NCBI GenBank assembly: GCA_016650445.1
Contig: JAENVS010000011.1
Span: 138,307 to 202,306, forward strand
Length of the DNA: 64,000 nucleotides
Direction of reading: 5' to 3'
Origin: Frankiaceae bacterium
GTDB lineage: Bacteria > Actinomycetota > Actinomycetes > Mycobacteriales > SCTD01
In this document: piece after piece, positions 52,204 to 61,797 of the stretch
How the letters are laid out: each line of letters starts with the position of its first letter
How positions within the stretch are numbered: position 1 is the first letter of the stretch
Notes under the pieces: model-generated
What the model saw: the letters and a program-made list of their open reading frames with translations, nothing else
The model's database searches: none
Told to the model about the DNA's origin: nothing
Made by a program: the position numbers and the translations under genes

Positions 52204-53433
52204 GTGACATCGGGGGAAAACCGGGCGACCTACCGCGAAGCACTCGCCGTACCGGAGTTCCGCGCGATCTTCGTGTCGCAGGGGCTCAGCCTGGTCGGCG
52301 ATCACGTCGCGCGCATTGCCATCGCCCTGCTCGTCTACGCCCGCACCGGCTCGGCGTTCGCGGCGTCAGCGACGTACGGCTGCTCGTTCCTGACCTGGCT
52401 CGTCGGCGGACCGGTGCTCTCCGCGCTGGCCGACCGCCACCGCCGGCGCCACATCATGATCGTGACCGACCTCGCCCGGTTTGCGCTCGTGGCCCTCCTG
52501 CTGGTGCCCGAACCGCCGCTCTGGCTCGTGTTCGCCGTGCTGGTCGCGGTGGGCCTGCTGGCCCCGCCGTTCGAGAGCGCGCGCAGCGCCCTCCTCCCGG
52601 ATATCGTCACCGGCGAGCTGTACGTCGCAGGCAACTCGCTGATCAACACGACGATCCAAGGGGCCCAGGTCGCCGGGTTCTTCATCGGCGGCCTGCTCGT
52701 CTCGCTGATCTCCGTGCGCGGCGCCCTCGCCCTCGATGCCGCGACCTTCCTCGTCTCGGCGGCCGTCCTGCGCCTGGCCATCGCGGAGCGGCCCGTGGTG
52801 GAGCGTGAGCGCACGAGCCTGATCGGGGACGTCGTCGCTGGGGTCCACTTCGTGCGCGCCGACCCGTACCTGCGGGGGCTGCTGGCCTACGGCGTGCTGG
52901 CCGCCGTCGTCGCGATCGTGCCGGAGGGCCTGGCGGTGGCCGTCGCGGGCGACGACGGCAACGGGGCTCGGACGGCCGGCATCCTGACCGCGACGATCCC
53001 GCTGGGCTACGTCGTGGCCAGCGCAGTGATCCTTCGTTGGTCGGCCGAGCAGCGGGCTCGCCAGATGCTGCCGCTCACGCTGGTGCTCTGCCTCCCCCTG
53101 CTGCTGACCCCGCTCGTGAGCGGGACCGCCCTGACAGCCGTCCTGTGGCTCGTCGCCGGCGCGGGGACGGCCGTCCAGCTGATCGCGAGCGTCGCCTACG
53201 TGGCCGGGACCGCGCCGGAGTTCCGGGGTCGCGCCTTCGGCCTGGCGGGCACCGCCCTGATGCTGTCGCAGGGGGTGGCCCTCCTGCTGGCGGGCGCCCT
53301 CGCGGACCTGATCGGGCCCCGCAGCGTCGTCGCCGTCGCGGCCGGGCTGGGCCTGCTCGCCCTGGTGGCGATGAGAAGCACGCTTGCGGGTGCTCAAGGA
53401 AATGCCCAGGTACGTCGACGATCGACCGGATGA
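52204..53433 (+). CDS. MFS transporter
   Basis: A 409-residue protein with 12 predicted helices. Motif A-like loop between helices 2 and 3: GPVLSALADRHRRRHIMIVT. FRAIFVSQGLSLVGDHVARI is typical of the MFS drug-exporter group related to enterobactin exporter EntS. The substrate is not predictable. GTG at 52204 has no clear ribosome-binding site. Its stop overlaps the EAL protein start (ATGA), so the pair is co-translated, an unusual link between an exporter and a c-di-GMP enzyme. Confidence 0.9.
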   Translation: MTSGENRATYREALAVPEFRAIFVSQGLSLVGDHVARIAIALLVYARTGSAFAASATYGCSFLTWLVGGPVLSALADRHRRRHIMIVTDLARFALVALLLVPEPPLWLVFAVLVAVGLLAPPFESARSALLPDIVTGELYVAGNSLINTTIQGAQVAGFFIGGLLVSLISVRGALALDAATFLVSAAVLRLAIAERPVVERERTSLIGDVVAGVHFVRADPYLRGLLAYGVLAAVVAIVPEGLAVAVAGDDGNGARTAGILTATIPLGYVVASAVILRWSAEQRARQMLPLTLVLCLPLLLTPLVSGTALTAVLWLVAGAGTAVQLIASVAYVAGTAPEFRGRAFGLAGTALMLSQGVALLLAGALADLIGPRSVVAVAAGLGLLALVAMRSTLAGAQGNAQVRRRSTG

Positions 53434-55865
53434 CCGGGGACACGAAGGCACGCAGCGCGACGGCTCGACACGCCGCCGCGCTCGTTTTCTGCGTGTCCCT
53501 GCTCGCGCTCGGGTCCTGGGCCGCGCTGTCCAGCAGCCCCGCGCCGATCACCGCCGCGTTCTCGCTGCCGTGGTGGGTCCTGATCCCGGTGTACGCCGTC
53601 ACGCAGCACTACCCGGTCGACTTCGAGAACCGCCGCGGCACGTACAGCCTGCACCTGACCCAGCTCCCGCTGACGTTCGGGATCGTGCTGGTCGCGCCGG
53701 CGTACCACCTGCTCGCGCGCCTCGTGGGCGTCGCCCTTGACTGCGTCGTGCTGCGCCGCCAGGCGCCGCTGAAGGTCTGCTTCAACCTCGGCAGCGCGGC
53801 GATCGACGTCGGTATCGCCGCCACGGCTGTCGCGCTCATCGGCCACAGCGACCGTCCCGGGCCCTCTCTGTGGGTCGCGCTGCTCGTCAGCGTCATCGTG
53901 ACCGAGGTCATCGGGGCGGTCTCGCTGGCGGGTGTCTGGCGACTGATCGGCGTCCCGCTGCAGTCACGGCAGATGTTCGAGCCGCTGGGCTTCGCCGTCA
54001 TCGCCAGCGCGACCTTCACCGGCCTGGCCATCGTGGCGGTGTCGGCGATGTACACCGACCGGGCCAGCGTCGCCATCATCGCCGTCCTCGGCGGTGCCCT
54101 TGCTCTGGCCTACCGCGGGCATCGGCGTCTGTTCGCACAGCAGCGGACGACCGAGAAGCTGTACGAGTTCGTCAAGGACCTCGGTCCGGTCTCGTTCGAC
54201 TCCGACCGGCTCCCCCCTCTGCTCGACGAGGTGCGGGTCCTTCTCCACGCCCGCCACCTCGACCTGGCCGTACCGAACGACAGCGACGGCTGGACGCATC
54301 ACCTGTCCTCCGACGACGACACGAACACCACGGCCGGCGCGGACGCCGACGAGCTGGCTGAGGCCGTCGCCCGGGCCGGCGCCGCTCTCAAGAGCAGCCC
54401 GGGTGACTTCGACCGGATGTCGACGCCGCTCATCGGCGCGCGCAAGCTGGTGGGCATCCTGACTGTGACCGACCGGCTCGGTGACATCCGTCGCTTCGAC
54501 ATGGGCGACATGCGGCTGCTCGAGACGATCGCGACGGAGCTGACGACGTCGTTCGAGCGCGGCAAGCTGCTGCGCGACCTCGAGCGGTCGGCCACCACTG
54601 ACTCGCTGACGGGGTTGGCGAACCTGTCCGAGGTGACCCGCCAGATCAACGCGGCCCTCGACGACGTCGACCTGCTTGTCGCCGCAGTGGCGGTCGAGTC
54701 GTTCCGCGAAGTCAACGACACCCTCGGCCACCAGGTCGGCGACAACCTCCTGCTCGACGTCACCGGCCGGCTACGACGTGCCTGCCCGGACGCGGTCATC
54801 GGTCGCATCGGCGGCGGCCGGTTCGCCGTCGCCGTCCCGGCCAAGTCGGTGGGCTACGACCCGGAGATGTTCGGTCTCGGGATCCGCGCGCAGGTCGAGG
54901 GCACCACGCATCTCGGCGGTGTCGGCACCCACATCCGCCTGTCGGTCGGCGTCGTGCGCGCCCCCGAGCACGGCGCAGAGGCCGCGACACTGCTCCGGCG
55001 TGCCGAGACGGCCATGCACAGCGCGCGCAACGCGCACGGCGGTCCCGTGGTGTGGGAGCCGGCGTACGAAGTCCAGGGCCAGCGGCGGCTCGCCGTCGTC
55101 AGCGCACTTCGCGAGGCGCTGTCGACCGGCGCCATCGGCGTCGCCTTCCAGCCGAAGGTCGACAGCCGCAACGCGGCTCCCGTCGGGGTCGAGGCACTTG
55201 CCCGCTGGACCCACCCCGCACTGGGCGCGATCGGACCGGACGAGTTCATCCCGCTCGCCGAGGCATCCGGATTGATGGGGCTGCTCACCAGCACCGTGCT
55301 CCGCCAGGCGCTCACCGCCTGCAAGGGCTGGCAGCGCCGGAGCCCGGGCGTCGGCGTCGCCGTCAACGTCAGCGCGACCACCCTGCTCGACGCCGCGTTC
55401 GTGACGCAGGTGGCCGCGATCCTCACCGCGTCGGGAGTCGACCCGGGCCTGCTCACCCTCGAGCTGACCGAAGGCGTCGTGATGGCCGACCCCGAGCTGG
55501 CCTCGGAGCGGATGGGCGAGCTGCGCGCCCTCGGCGTGAAGATCTCCGTCGACGACTTCGGCACGGGGTACTCGTCACTGACCTACCTCAAGGGCCTGCC
55601 GGTCGACGAGGTGAAGATCGACCGCGGGTTCGTGAACGGGCTGGTGCGCGAGCCGGCGGATCGGGCCGTCGTCCGCGCTGTCGTCGACATCGCGCACACG
55701 CTGGGGATCCGCGTCGTCGCGGAGGGTGTCGAGAACGAGGCGCAGCGCCAGGTCCTGCACGACCTCGCCGTCGACGAGCTGCAGGGCTACCTCTACGCCC
55801 GGCCGATGCCGTCGATGGAGATCAACCAGTGGCTCCGCCACAGTGAGCGGTCCGTCCGCCACTAG
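53430..55865 (+). CDS. Membrane c-di-GMP phosphodiesterase with degenerate GGDEF and intact EAL
   Basis: An 811-residue protein. About residues 10-230 are seven to eight membrane helices (sensor similar to MASE-type domains), 240-370 a GAF-like region, 385-535 a GGDEF domain and 550-805 an EAL domain. The GGDEF site reads RIGGGRFAV, lacking the Asp/Glu of the active loop, so cyclase activity is not expected; it may bind GTP as a regulator. The EAL site is intact: VEALARWTHP, NVSATTL, LELTEGV, SVDDFGTGYSSL, VKIDRGFV, AEGVENEAQ, QGYLYARPM. It should hydrolyse c-di-GMP. ATG overlaps the MFS stop. Confidence 0.92.
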   Translation: MTGDTKARSATARHAAALVFCVSLLALGSWAALSSSPAPITAAFSLPWWVLIPVYAVTQHYPVDFENRRGTYSLHLTQLPLTFGIVLVAPAYHLLARLVGVALDCVVLRRQAPLKVCFNLGSAAIDVGIAATAVALIGHSDRPGPSLWVALLVSVIVTEVIGAVSLAGVWRLIGVPLQSRQMFEPLGFAVIASATFTGLAIVAVSAMYTDRASVAIIAVLGGALALAYRGHRRLFAQQRTTEKLYEFVKDLGPVSFDSDRLPPLLDEVRVLLHARHLDLAVPNDSDGWTHHLSSDDDTNTTAGADADELAEAVARAGAALKSSPGDFDRMSTPLIGARKLVGILTVTDRLGDIRRFDMGDMRLLETIATELTTSFERGKLLRDLERSATTDSLTGLANLSEVTRQINAALDDVDLLVAAVAVESFREVNDTLGHQVGDNLLLDVTGRLRRACPDAVIGRIGGGRFAVAVPAKSVGYDPEMFGLGIRAQVEGTTHLGGVGTHIRLSVGVVRAPEHGAEAATLLRRAETAMHSARNAHGGPVVWEPAYEVQGQRRLAVVSALREALSTGAIGVAFQPKVDSRNAAPVGVEALARWTHPALGAIGPDEFIPLAEASGLMGLLTSTVLRQALTACKGWQRRSPGVGVAVNVSATTLLDAAFVTQVAAILTASGVDPGLLTLELTEGVVMADPELASERMGELRALGVKISVDDFGTGYSSLTYLKGLPVDEVKIDRGFVNGLVREPADRAVVRAVVDIAHTLGIRVVAEGVENEAQRQVLHDLAVDELQGYLYARPMPSMEINQWLRHSERSVRH

Positions 55866-55891
55866 CTCGGCGAACTGCTCCGAACATAGTT

Positions 55892-55937
55892 CCAGGGGCT
55901 GGGAATGGGTGTAGCACCACCCACTCCCAGCCCCTGG
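55892..55937 (+). terminator. Strong terminator after the EAL gene
   Basis: Twenty-base arms with a single A-C mismatch (left arm starts CCAGGGGCTGGGA) around a six-base loop TAGCAC, 27 bp after the EAL stop. Confidence 0.85.
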
Positions 55938-55948
55938 ACAGGACTGGG

Positions 55949-55969
55949 TCGATCGCACGCAGCGATCGA
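55949..55969 (+). terminator. Second hairpin after the EAL gene
   Basis: TCGATCGC, loop ACGCA, GCGATCGA. It is 11 bp downstream of the first hairpin, a backup terminator. The rest of 55970-56141 has no gene I can support; it is relatively A/T-rich near 56088-56102 (AGAAAAAATAAC). Confidence 0.5.
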
Positions 55970-56141
55970 AGTCTTAGTTCCAGCCAGCTGCGCGCATCGC
56001 ATTGCCTCCGTTCGGCCTTACCGGACTGAGCCATCCGGCCTAGTGCTACGCAGAGTAGAGAGAGTTTCCAGAGTTGCGCTAGGGAATGGTGAGAAAAAAT
56101 AACGGACATGTCGCCCAATTGCCGCAGTTCGAGAGACATTT

Positions 56142-56162
56142 TGTAGGCCAGATGGCCCTACA
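56142..56162 (-). terminator. Hairpin downstream of the uracil-DNA glycosylase gene
   Basis: On the plus strand TGTAGGCC-AGA-TGGCCCTACA, pairing with one bulged base. It is 52 bp past the udg stop. The A/T-rich run at 56088-56102 further on gives U-rich RNA on the minus strand. Confidence 0.5.
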
Positions 56163-56214
56163 GGTCCGCGCCGAGGCAGCCGATGCGAGCAATCGGCGAG
56201 ATGTCCGCCTCCGG

Positions 56215-57000
56215 TCAGGCCAGGGCTGCGACCCGTTTCGCCCGGTTGATGACGTCGTCGAGCATCGCCTCGGTCAGCCGGCCGGTGAAGGTGTTCTGCT
56301 GGCTGACGTGGTAGCAGCCGATCACGGTCGGCCCGCCCTCGACGTTGACCTCCCGGCCGTGCCCGAAGGCGGGGACCCGGCGAGGCACCGCGGCACCCGT
56401 CGCCCGCAGGGCCGTCCACGTCGACGCCCAGCCGAAGCCCCCGAGAACTACGAGCGCACGAACGTACGGCCGCATCAGTGCCAGCTCACGGTGCAGCCAC
56501 GGTGCACACGCATCGCGTTCCTGCGTCGTGGGCCGGTTCGCCGGCGGCGCGCACCGGACCGGGAGCGTGATGCGGGTGCCGACGAGCCGCTGACCGTCGT
56601 ACGCCGAGGTCGACGTCGGCTGCGTCGCCAGGCCCGCGCGGTGCAGCGCCGCGAACAGCCAGTCGCCACTGCGGTCACCGGTGAAGATCCGACCCGTGCG
56701 GTTGCCGCCATGCGCCGCCGGAGCGAGTCCGACCACGACGATCCGCGCCGTGGAATCGCCCCATCCGGTGATCGGCCGACCCCAGTACTCCTGGTCTGCG
56801 AATGCGGCCCGCCTTGTCGCCGCGACCTCCTCGCGCCACGCGACCAGGCGCGGACAGGCTCGGCACACCGACGACCGCGCATCGACGTCCTGCAGCGTGT
56901 CGGCCGACCCGGCGAGGTGCTGCACGTCGGCGGCGTGCCGGGCCACCGGAGTGGCTGACGTCGCGTGGTCGGTCGGGAAACCGGAGCCCGGTGGGATCAC
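56215..57000 (-). CDS. Uracil-DNA glycosylase, family 5 (UDGb)
   Basis: A 261-residue DNA repair enzyme that removes uracil and other deaminated bases. The N-terminal VCRACPRLVAWREEVA holds Cys residues of the iron-sulfur cluster. Motif 1 is VGLAPAAHGGNRTGRIFTGD and the C-terminal motif is CYHVSQQNTFTGRL, both diagnostic of family 5 (UDGb) rather than Ung; the other cluster cysteines are in LPVRCAPPANRP and DACAPW. The GTG at 57000 leaves 10 bp to the cupin gene; the first 45 residues are not conserved-looking, and a later start is possible. Confidence 0.92.
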   Translation of the reverse strand: MIPPGSGFPTDHATSATPVARHAADVQHLAGSADTLQDVDARSSVCRACPRLVAWREEVAATRRAAFADQEYWGRPITGWGDSTARIVVVGLAPAAHGGNRTGRIFTGDRSGDWLFAALHRAGLATQPTSTSAYDGQRLVGTRITLPVRCAPPANRPTTQERDACAPWLHRELALMRPYVRALVVLGGFGWASTWTALRATGAAVPRRVPAFGHGREVNVEGGPTVIGCYHVSQQNTFTGRLTEAMLDDVINRAKRVAALA

Positions 57001-57010
57001 GGCGTGGCGG

Positions 57011-57397
57011 TCATGGCGAGCTGGTGCCTTCGCGGCCGTACCGGTCCTCGAGCCGTACGACGTCGTCGAGCTCTGTCGTCGACGCCTCGAGGAAGACCGA
57101 GTCGACGAGGGCTGTCACGCGATGCCGGATGCCCGGACGCAGGTGAATCGACTCGCCGGGTGCGAGCTCGAACTGCTCGAGCCGCGACTCGTCGGCACCG
57201 ACCTCGACCGAGAAGCGGCCCGACAGGCAGGAGATGGTCTCCTCCTTGCGCTCGTGATACTGAAGCGACAGGGCATGCCCCTCGTCGACGTGGATCGCCT
57301 TGCCGGCGTACTTGCCGGGGACGTGCGCGAACAGCTCCTCGTGACCCCACGGCTTGTCCGTGCGCTGAACCGGCGTGACCCAGTCGGACTTAGGCAT
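57011..57397 (-). CDS. Cupin domain protein (sugar-phosphate isomerase type II-like)
   Basis: A 128-residue single cupin. DKPWGHEELFAHVPGKYAGK and ALSLQYHERKEETISCLSGR are like the cupin half of mannose-6-phosphate isomerase/guanylyltransferases, with metal ligands in LQYHERKEE and the later RPGIRHRV. A stand-alone protein of this kind could be an isomerase or a binding protein. It overlaps the ppx end by 8 bp and precedes udg by 10 bp. Confidence 0.87.
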   Translation of the reverse strand: MPKSDWVTPVQRTDKPWGHEELFAHVPGKYAGKAIHVDEGHALSLQYHERKEETISCLSGRFSVEVGADESRLEQFELAPGESIHLRPGIRHRVTALVDSVFLEASTTELDDVVRLEDRYGREGTSSP

Positions 57398-58304
57398 TCA
57401 GGCTCCAGGCGATTCCGTCGAGGATGTCGGCCTCGCTGACGAGGACCTCGGTCAGGGCGAGTCGGTCGACCAGGGTCCGCAGGATCAGCGCCCCGGCCCC
57501 GATCACGTCGATGCGACCGGGATGCATGACCGACAGGTCCCCGCGATCGGCCCGGGTCATGCCGAGCACCTGCGTCGTCACCTTCTCGATCTCCACCGGC
57601 GTGAGCCTCGACAGGTGGATCTGCGCGCGGTCGTACGACGACAGGCCCAGCGCGAGCGCGGCGATCGTCGTCACCGAGCCGGCGAGCCCGACGGCCGTCC
57701 TCGCCTGCTCGACGGGCACGGCGGCCTGGATGCGTTGGATGGCCGCATCGATGTCGTCGACAGCGGCGGCGACCTCGATGTCCGTCGGCGGATCGCTGTG
57801 CAGGTGCCGCTCGGTCAGCCGCACGCAGCCGACGTCGACGGACAACGCCGCGGTCACCGCGCGGTCACCCAGCACGACCTCGGTCGAGCCGCCACCGATG
57901 TCCATGACGAGGAAGGGCCCCTCGGAGGGGTGGAGCCCGCGGGTGGCTCCGGCGAACGAGAGCGCCGCTTCTTCGTCGCCGCTGATGACCTCCGGCTCGA
58001 CACCGAGGATGTCGTGCACCATCGCCCGGAAGTCGTCCGCGTTGTCGGCGTCGCGGCTGGCACTGGTCGCCACCATGCGCGTGCGGGCGACCTGGAGCTG
58101 CCGGCTGGTCGCGGCGTAGTCATCGAGGGCGTCTCGCGTGCGTGCGATCGCCTGCGCCGCAAGGGAACCCGTGCGGTCGACGCCCTCACCGAGTCGTACG
58201 ACGCGCATCTCCCGGTGCAGGTCGTGCTGCCCGCCATCGTCGATGTCGGTGACCAGCAGTCGGATCGAGTTGGTACCGCAGTCGATGGCCGCGACCCTCG
58301 TCAC
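57390..58304 (-). CDS. ppx: Exopolyphosphatase / guanosine pentaphosphatase (Ppx/GppA)
   Basis: A 304-residue ASKHA-fold phosphatase. Phosphate loop 1 VAAIDCGTNSIRLLVTDID, the catalytic Glu region SGDEEAALSFAGA, and phosphate loop 2 LVMDIGGGSTEVVLGD are complete. This is the short, two-domain Ppx1 form of actinobacteria (Rv1026-like), which degrades polyphosphate or pppGpp in reported relatives. The GTG overlaps the DUF501 stop (GTGA). Confidence 0.94.
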   Translation of the reverse strand: MTRVAAIDCGTNSIRLLVTDIDDGGQHDLHREMRVVRLGEGVDRTGSLAAQAIARTRDALDDYAATSRQLQVARTRMVATSASRDADNADDFRAMVHDILGVEPEVISGDEEAALSFAGATRGLHPSEGPFLVMDIGGGSTEVVLGDRAVTAALSVDVGCVRLTERHLHSDPPTDIEVAAAVDDIDAAIQRIQAAVPVEQARTAVGLAGSVTTIAALALGLSSYDRAQIHLSRLTPVEIEKVTTQVLGMTRADRGDLSVMHPGRIDVIGAGALILRTLVDRLALTEVLVSEADILDGIAWSLNA

Positions 58305-58792
58305 TCCGGCGCCACGCAGGGGCCGCCGGCACCCCAGTCGGGCAGCAGGTCGAGGGCCTCGTCACCGAACGGGTTGATGCCACGGCCGACCGCGAGCGCG
58401 TGGGCGACGAGCACGTGCAGGCACTTCACCCGGTCAGGCATACCCCCTTGCGCCGGCGCCTTGCCGAGCACCTCCAGCGCATCGCGGCGCGTGAGGTAGT
58501 CGGTTGCGGCTGCTTCGTAGCGCGCCTTCAGCTCCGGGTCGTCGGCGAGCCGGGCGGTCATCGTCTTCATGAGCCCCTCGGACTCGAGCCGGCCGATCGC
58601 CGAGGCCGCCCGTGGGCAGGTCAGGTAGTACAGCGTGGGGAACGGCGTGCCGTCCTCGAGCCGCGGGTTGGTCTCGACGACATCGGGGAGCCCGCAACCG
58701 CAAAGGTGCGCGATGGCCCGCATCGCGCGCGGCGGCCGGCCGAGCTGTGCCTGGACGACCGCACGGTCCCGGTCGGTGAGGGGCTCGCTCAC
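58301..58792 (-). CDS. DUF501 protein
   Basis: A 163-residue protein of the DUF501 family, always close to eno and ppx in actinobacteria (Rv1025). Conserved segments: LGRPPRAMRAIAHLCGCGLP, DGTPFPTLYYLTCPRAASAI and RVKCLHVLVAHALAVGRGIN. Conserved cysteines (CGC, TCP, KCLH) hint at metal binding. GTG start overlaps the ftsB stop (GTGA), and its stop overlaps the ppx start. Function unknown. Confidence 0.92.
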   Translation of the reverse strand: MSEPLTDRDRAVVQAQLGRPPRAMRAIAHLCGCGLPDVVETNPRLEDGTPFPTLYYLTCPRAASAIGRLESEGLMKTMTARLADDPELKARYEAAATDYLTRRDALEVLGKAPAQGGMPDRVKCLHVLVAHALAVGRGINPFGDEALDLLPDWGAGGPCVAPE

Positions 58793-59211
58793 TTGTCGGA
58801 GCGCACCTGCACCGGGCGGTCGGCGCTGCGCACGCTGCCCCAGAGCTGGGAGTACCACGGCGCCTCCGGACCGATCGGCGCGGACGCAGCACGTCGGGCA
58901 TCGGCGGGAGTGACCGGGGCTGCGCTCGGCGCGATGACGACGTAGGCCGTCTCCCCCGGGCGGACGAAGTGCAGCCGTTCCCTCGCGAGCGCCGCGATGT
59001 AGTCGGGGTCGGCGAGGCGCGCCTTCTGCTCCTCCAGCGCCGCCACCCGTGCACGGGCGGCGTCCTGCGACTGCTGCAGCTGCCTGATGTCCGCGCGCTG
59101 GCTGAGAAACTCCCGCAGCGGCAGCGCAGCGCTGACGACGAGAGCGCACAGCACGAGACCGAGCACCGCCGCTCGGGTCGTCAGCCCGGCCGGGCTGCGG
59201 CTGCCTGTCAT
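58789..59211 (-). CDS. ftsB: FtsB/DivIC-like septum formation initiator
   Basis: A 140-residue bitopic protein. Membrane helix at about 14-32 (AAVLGLVLCALVVSAALPL), then a coiled coil (ADIRQLQQSQDAARARVAAL, EEQKARLADP) and DYIAALARERLHFVRPGETA, the DivIC/FtsB C-terminal motif. It would join FtsL and FtsQ in the divisome. The position after eno is as in most actinobacteria. ATG at 59211, 4 bp after the eno stop; overlaps DUF501 by 4 bp. Confidence 0.92.
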   Translation of the reverse strand: MTGSRSPAGLTTRAAVLGLVLCALVVSAALPLREFLSQRADIRQLQQSQDAARARVAALEEQKARLADPDYIAALARERLHFVRPGETAYVVIAPSAAPVTPADARRAASAPIGPEAPWYSQLWGSVRSADRPVQVRSDK

Positions 59212-59215
59212 CGCC

Positions 59216-60571
<1,356 letters not shown>

Positions 60572-61132
60572 TTACGCAGGCTGGCCGCGGTGCAGGCGGG
60601 CGCCGACGCGGACGCGGCCGGTGCCGGCGGTCTGCAGGTAGTAGCCGCGGGCGCCGCCGTCGAGCGCGGCGAGGGTGGCTATCACCTCGGGCCCGACGTC
60701 GCCTGCGCCGCGGCCGATCACGACGCGGCTGAACTCCACGCACGGCGGCGCTACCGCGCTCGTGAAGGTCATCGGTCCGGGCTCTGCTTCCAGCACAAGC
60801 TCGCCCGACAGGTCGTCGAGGTGCTCGGTGTCGAGCAGCAACGACTCCCCGGCGATGCCGTCGACCAGGTGCGCGCCGTACCTCTCTCGCATCGCCCGGT
60901 AACGCGACATCGTCATCAGCGAAACGCCGTTGAGCAGCTTCACGTTGCGGCTGTCGGGGTGGTCGGCGTGATGCACATCGAGGACGCCGTCGCCGACGAC
61001 GCCCCGGGGCCCGATCTCGAGCTCGGCCACCTCGAGCAGGGGCTCCGGGTTGTAGACGCGCGTCGTGGCGGGGCCGGGCTTCAACCGGGAGCGCTGCACC
61101 TGAAGCCGGATGACGGTGCCGATCAGCTCCAT
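60572..61132 (-). CDS. MOSC domain protein
   Basis: A 186-residue MOSC-domain protein; such domains carry molybdenum-cofactor sulfur or act in N-hydroxylated compound reduction. Visible blocks: ELEIGPRGVVGDGVLDVHHA, RNVKLLNGVSLMTMSRYRAM, and a conserved Cys in FTSAVAPPCVEFSRVVIGR, the typical MOSC cysteine. The ATG at 61132 overlaps the mazG end by 10 bp; a GTG at 61144 in frame is possible. Partner oxidoreductase not in the window. Confidence 0.88.
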   Translation of the reverse strand: MELIGTVIRLQVQRSRLKPGPATTRVYNPEPLLEVAELEIGPRGVVGDGVLDVHHADHPDSRNVKLLNGVSLMTMSRYRAMRERYGAHLVDGIAGESLLLDTEHLDDLSGELVLEAEPGPMTFTSAVAPPCVEFSRVVIGRGAGDVGPEVIATLAALDGGARGYYLQTAGTGRVRVGARLHRGQPA

Positions 61133-61797
61133 CGCGACTGCCACTGCTCAGGGGTGAGCGTGGCGGGGTCGATCCCTTCGGCGACGAGCTCGCCTTCGAG
61201 CGCTGCGAGCCGGTCGCGATAGGCCCGCGCGACGGACCGAAGCTCCGCCTCGGGGTCCACGCCCTCGGCGCGGCACCGGACGACCAGCGCCCACAGCTCA
61301 CCGCCCACCCCCTCGTACGACGGGGTCGGCGCACCGAGGCGCTCACCACGCTTCTGCAGCTTCGCCGCAAGAGCGAGGGCGGGCTGTCCGAGGGGTACGC
61401 CGTCCGTCACCGACGCCCGGCCCTTCTCCGCCTGCTTGATCGCCTCCCACGTCCGATCGAGGTCGTCGGCAGGCGTGCCCTCGAACACGTGCGGGTGCCG
61501 GCGTACCAGCTTGTCGACGAGGTCAGCCGCGACGTCGTCGATCGACCACGGCTGGTCGTGCTCCTGCGCGAGCCGGGCGTGGAACACGACCTGCAGGAGG
61601 ACGTCGCCGAGCTCCTCGCGCAGGTCGGCGTGGTCGCCGTCCTCGATCGCGGCGTAGGCCTCGTAGGCCTCTTCGAGCAGGTAGGGCTTCAGGCTCTCGT
61701 GCGTCTGCTGCGCATCCCAGGGGCAGCCGCCGGGCGACCGTAGCCGGTCCATGACGGCGACGACGTCGAGCAGCCGCGCGCCAGGCGCGTCGGTCAC
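61123..61797 (-). CDS. mazG: Nucleoside triphosphate pyrophosphohydrolase MazG
   Basis: A 224-residue housecleaning NTPase. The MazG domain spans about 20-125: SPGGCPWDAQQTHESLKPYL then LLEEAYEAYAAIE and REELGDVLLQVVFHA (EExxE and ExxD metal ligands). The C-terminal helices are degenerate compared with the second MazG domain of E. coli, as in mycobacteria. GTG start overlaps the PpiC stop (GTGA). Relatives hydrolyse damaged dNTPs. Confidence 0.95.
   Translation of the reverse strand: MTDAPGARLLDVVAVMDRLRSPGGCPWDAQQTHESLKPYLLEEAYEAYAAIEDGDHADLREELGDVLLQVVFHARLAQEHDQPWSIDDVAADLVDKLVRRHPHVFEGTPADDLDRTWEAIKQAEKGRASVTDGVPLGQPALALAAKLQKRGERLGAPTPSYEGVGGELWALVVRCRAEGVDPEAELRSVARAYRDRLAALEGELVAEGIDPATLTPEQWQSRWS

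Noticed and set aside
55938..56141. Possible c-di-GMP riboswitch near the EAL gene
   Set aside because: The region is downstream of both convergent genes, and I could not fit the conserved c-di-GMP aptamer core on either strand.
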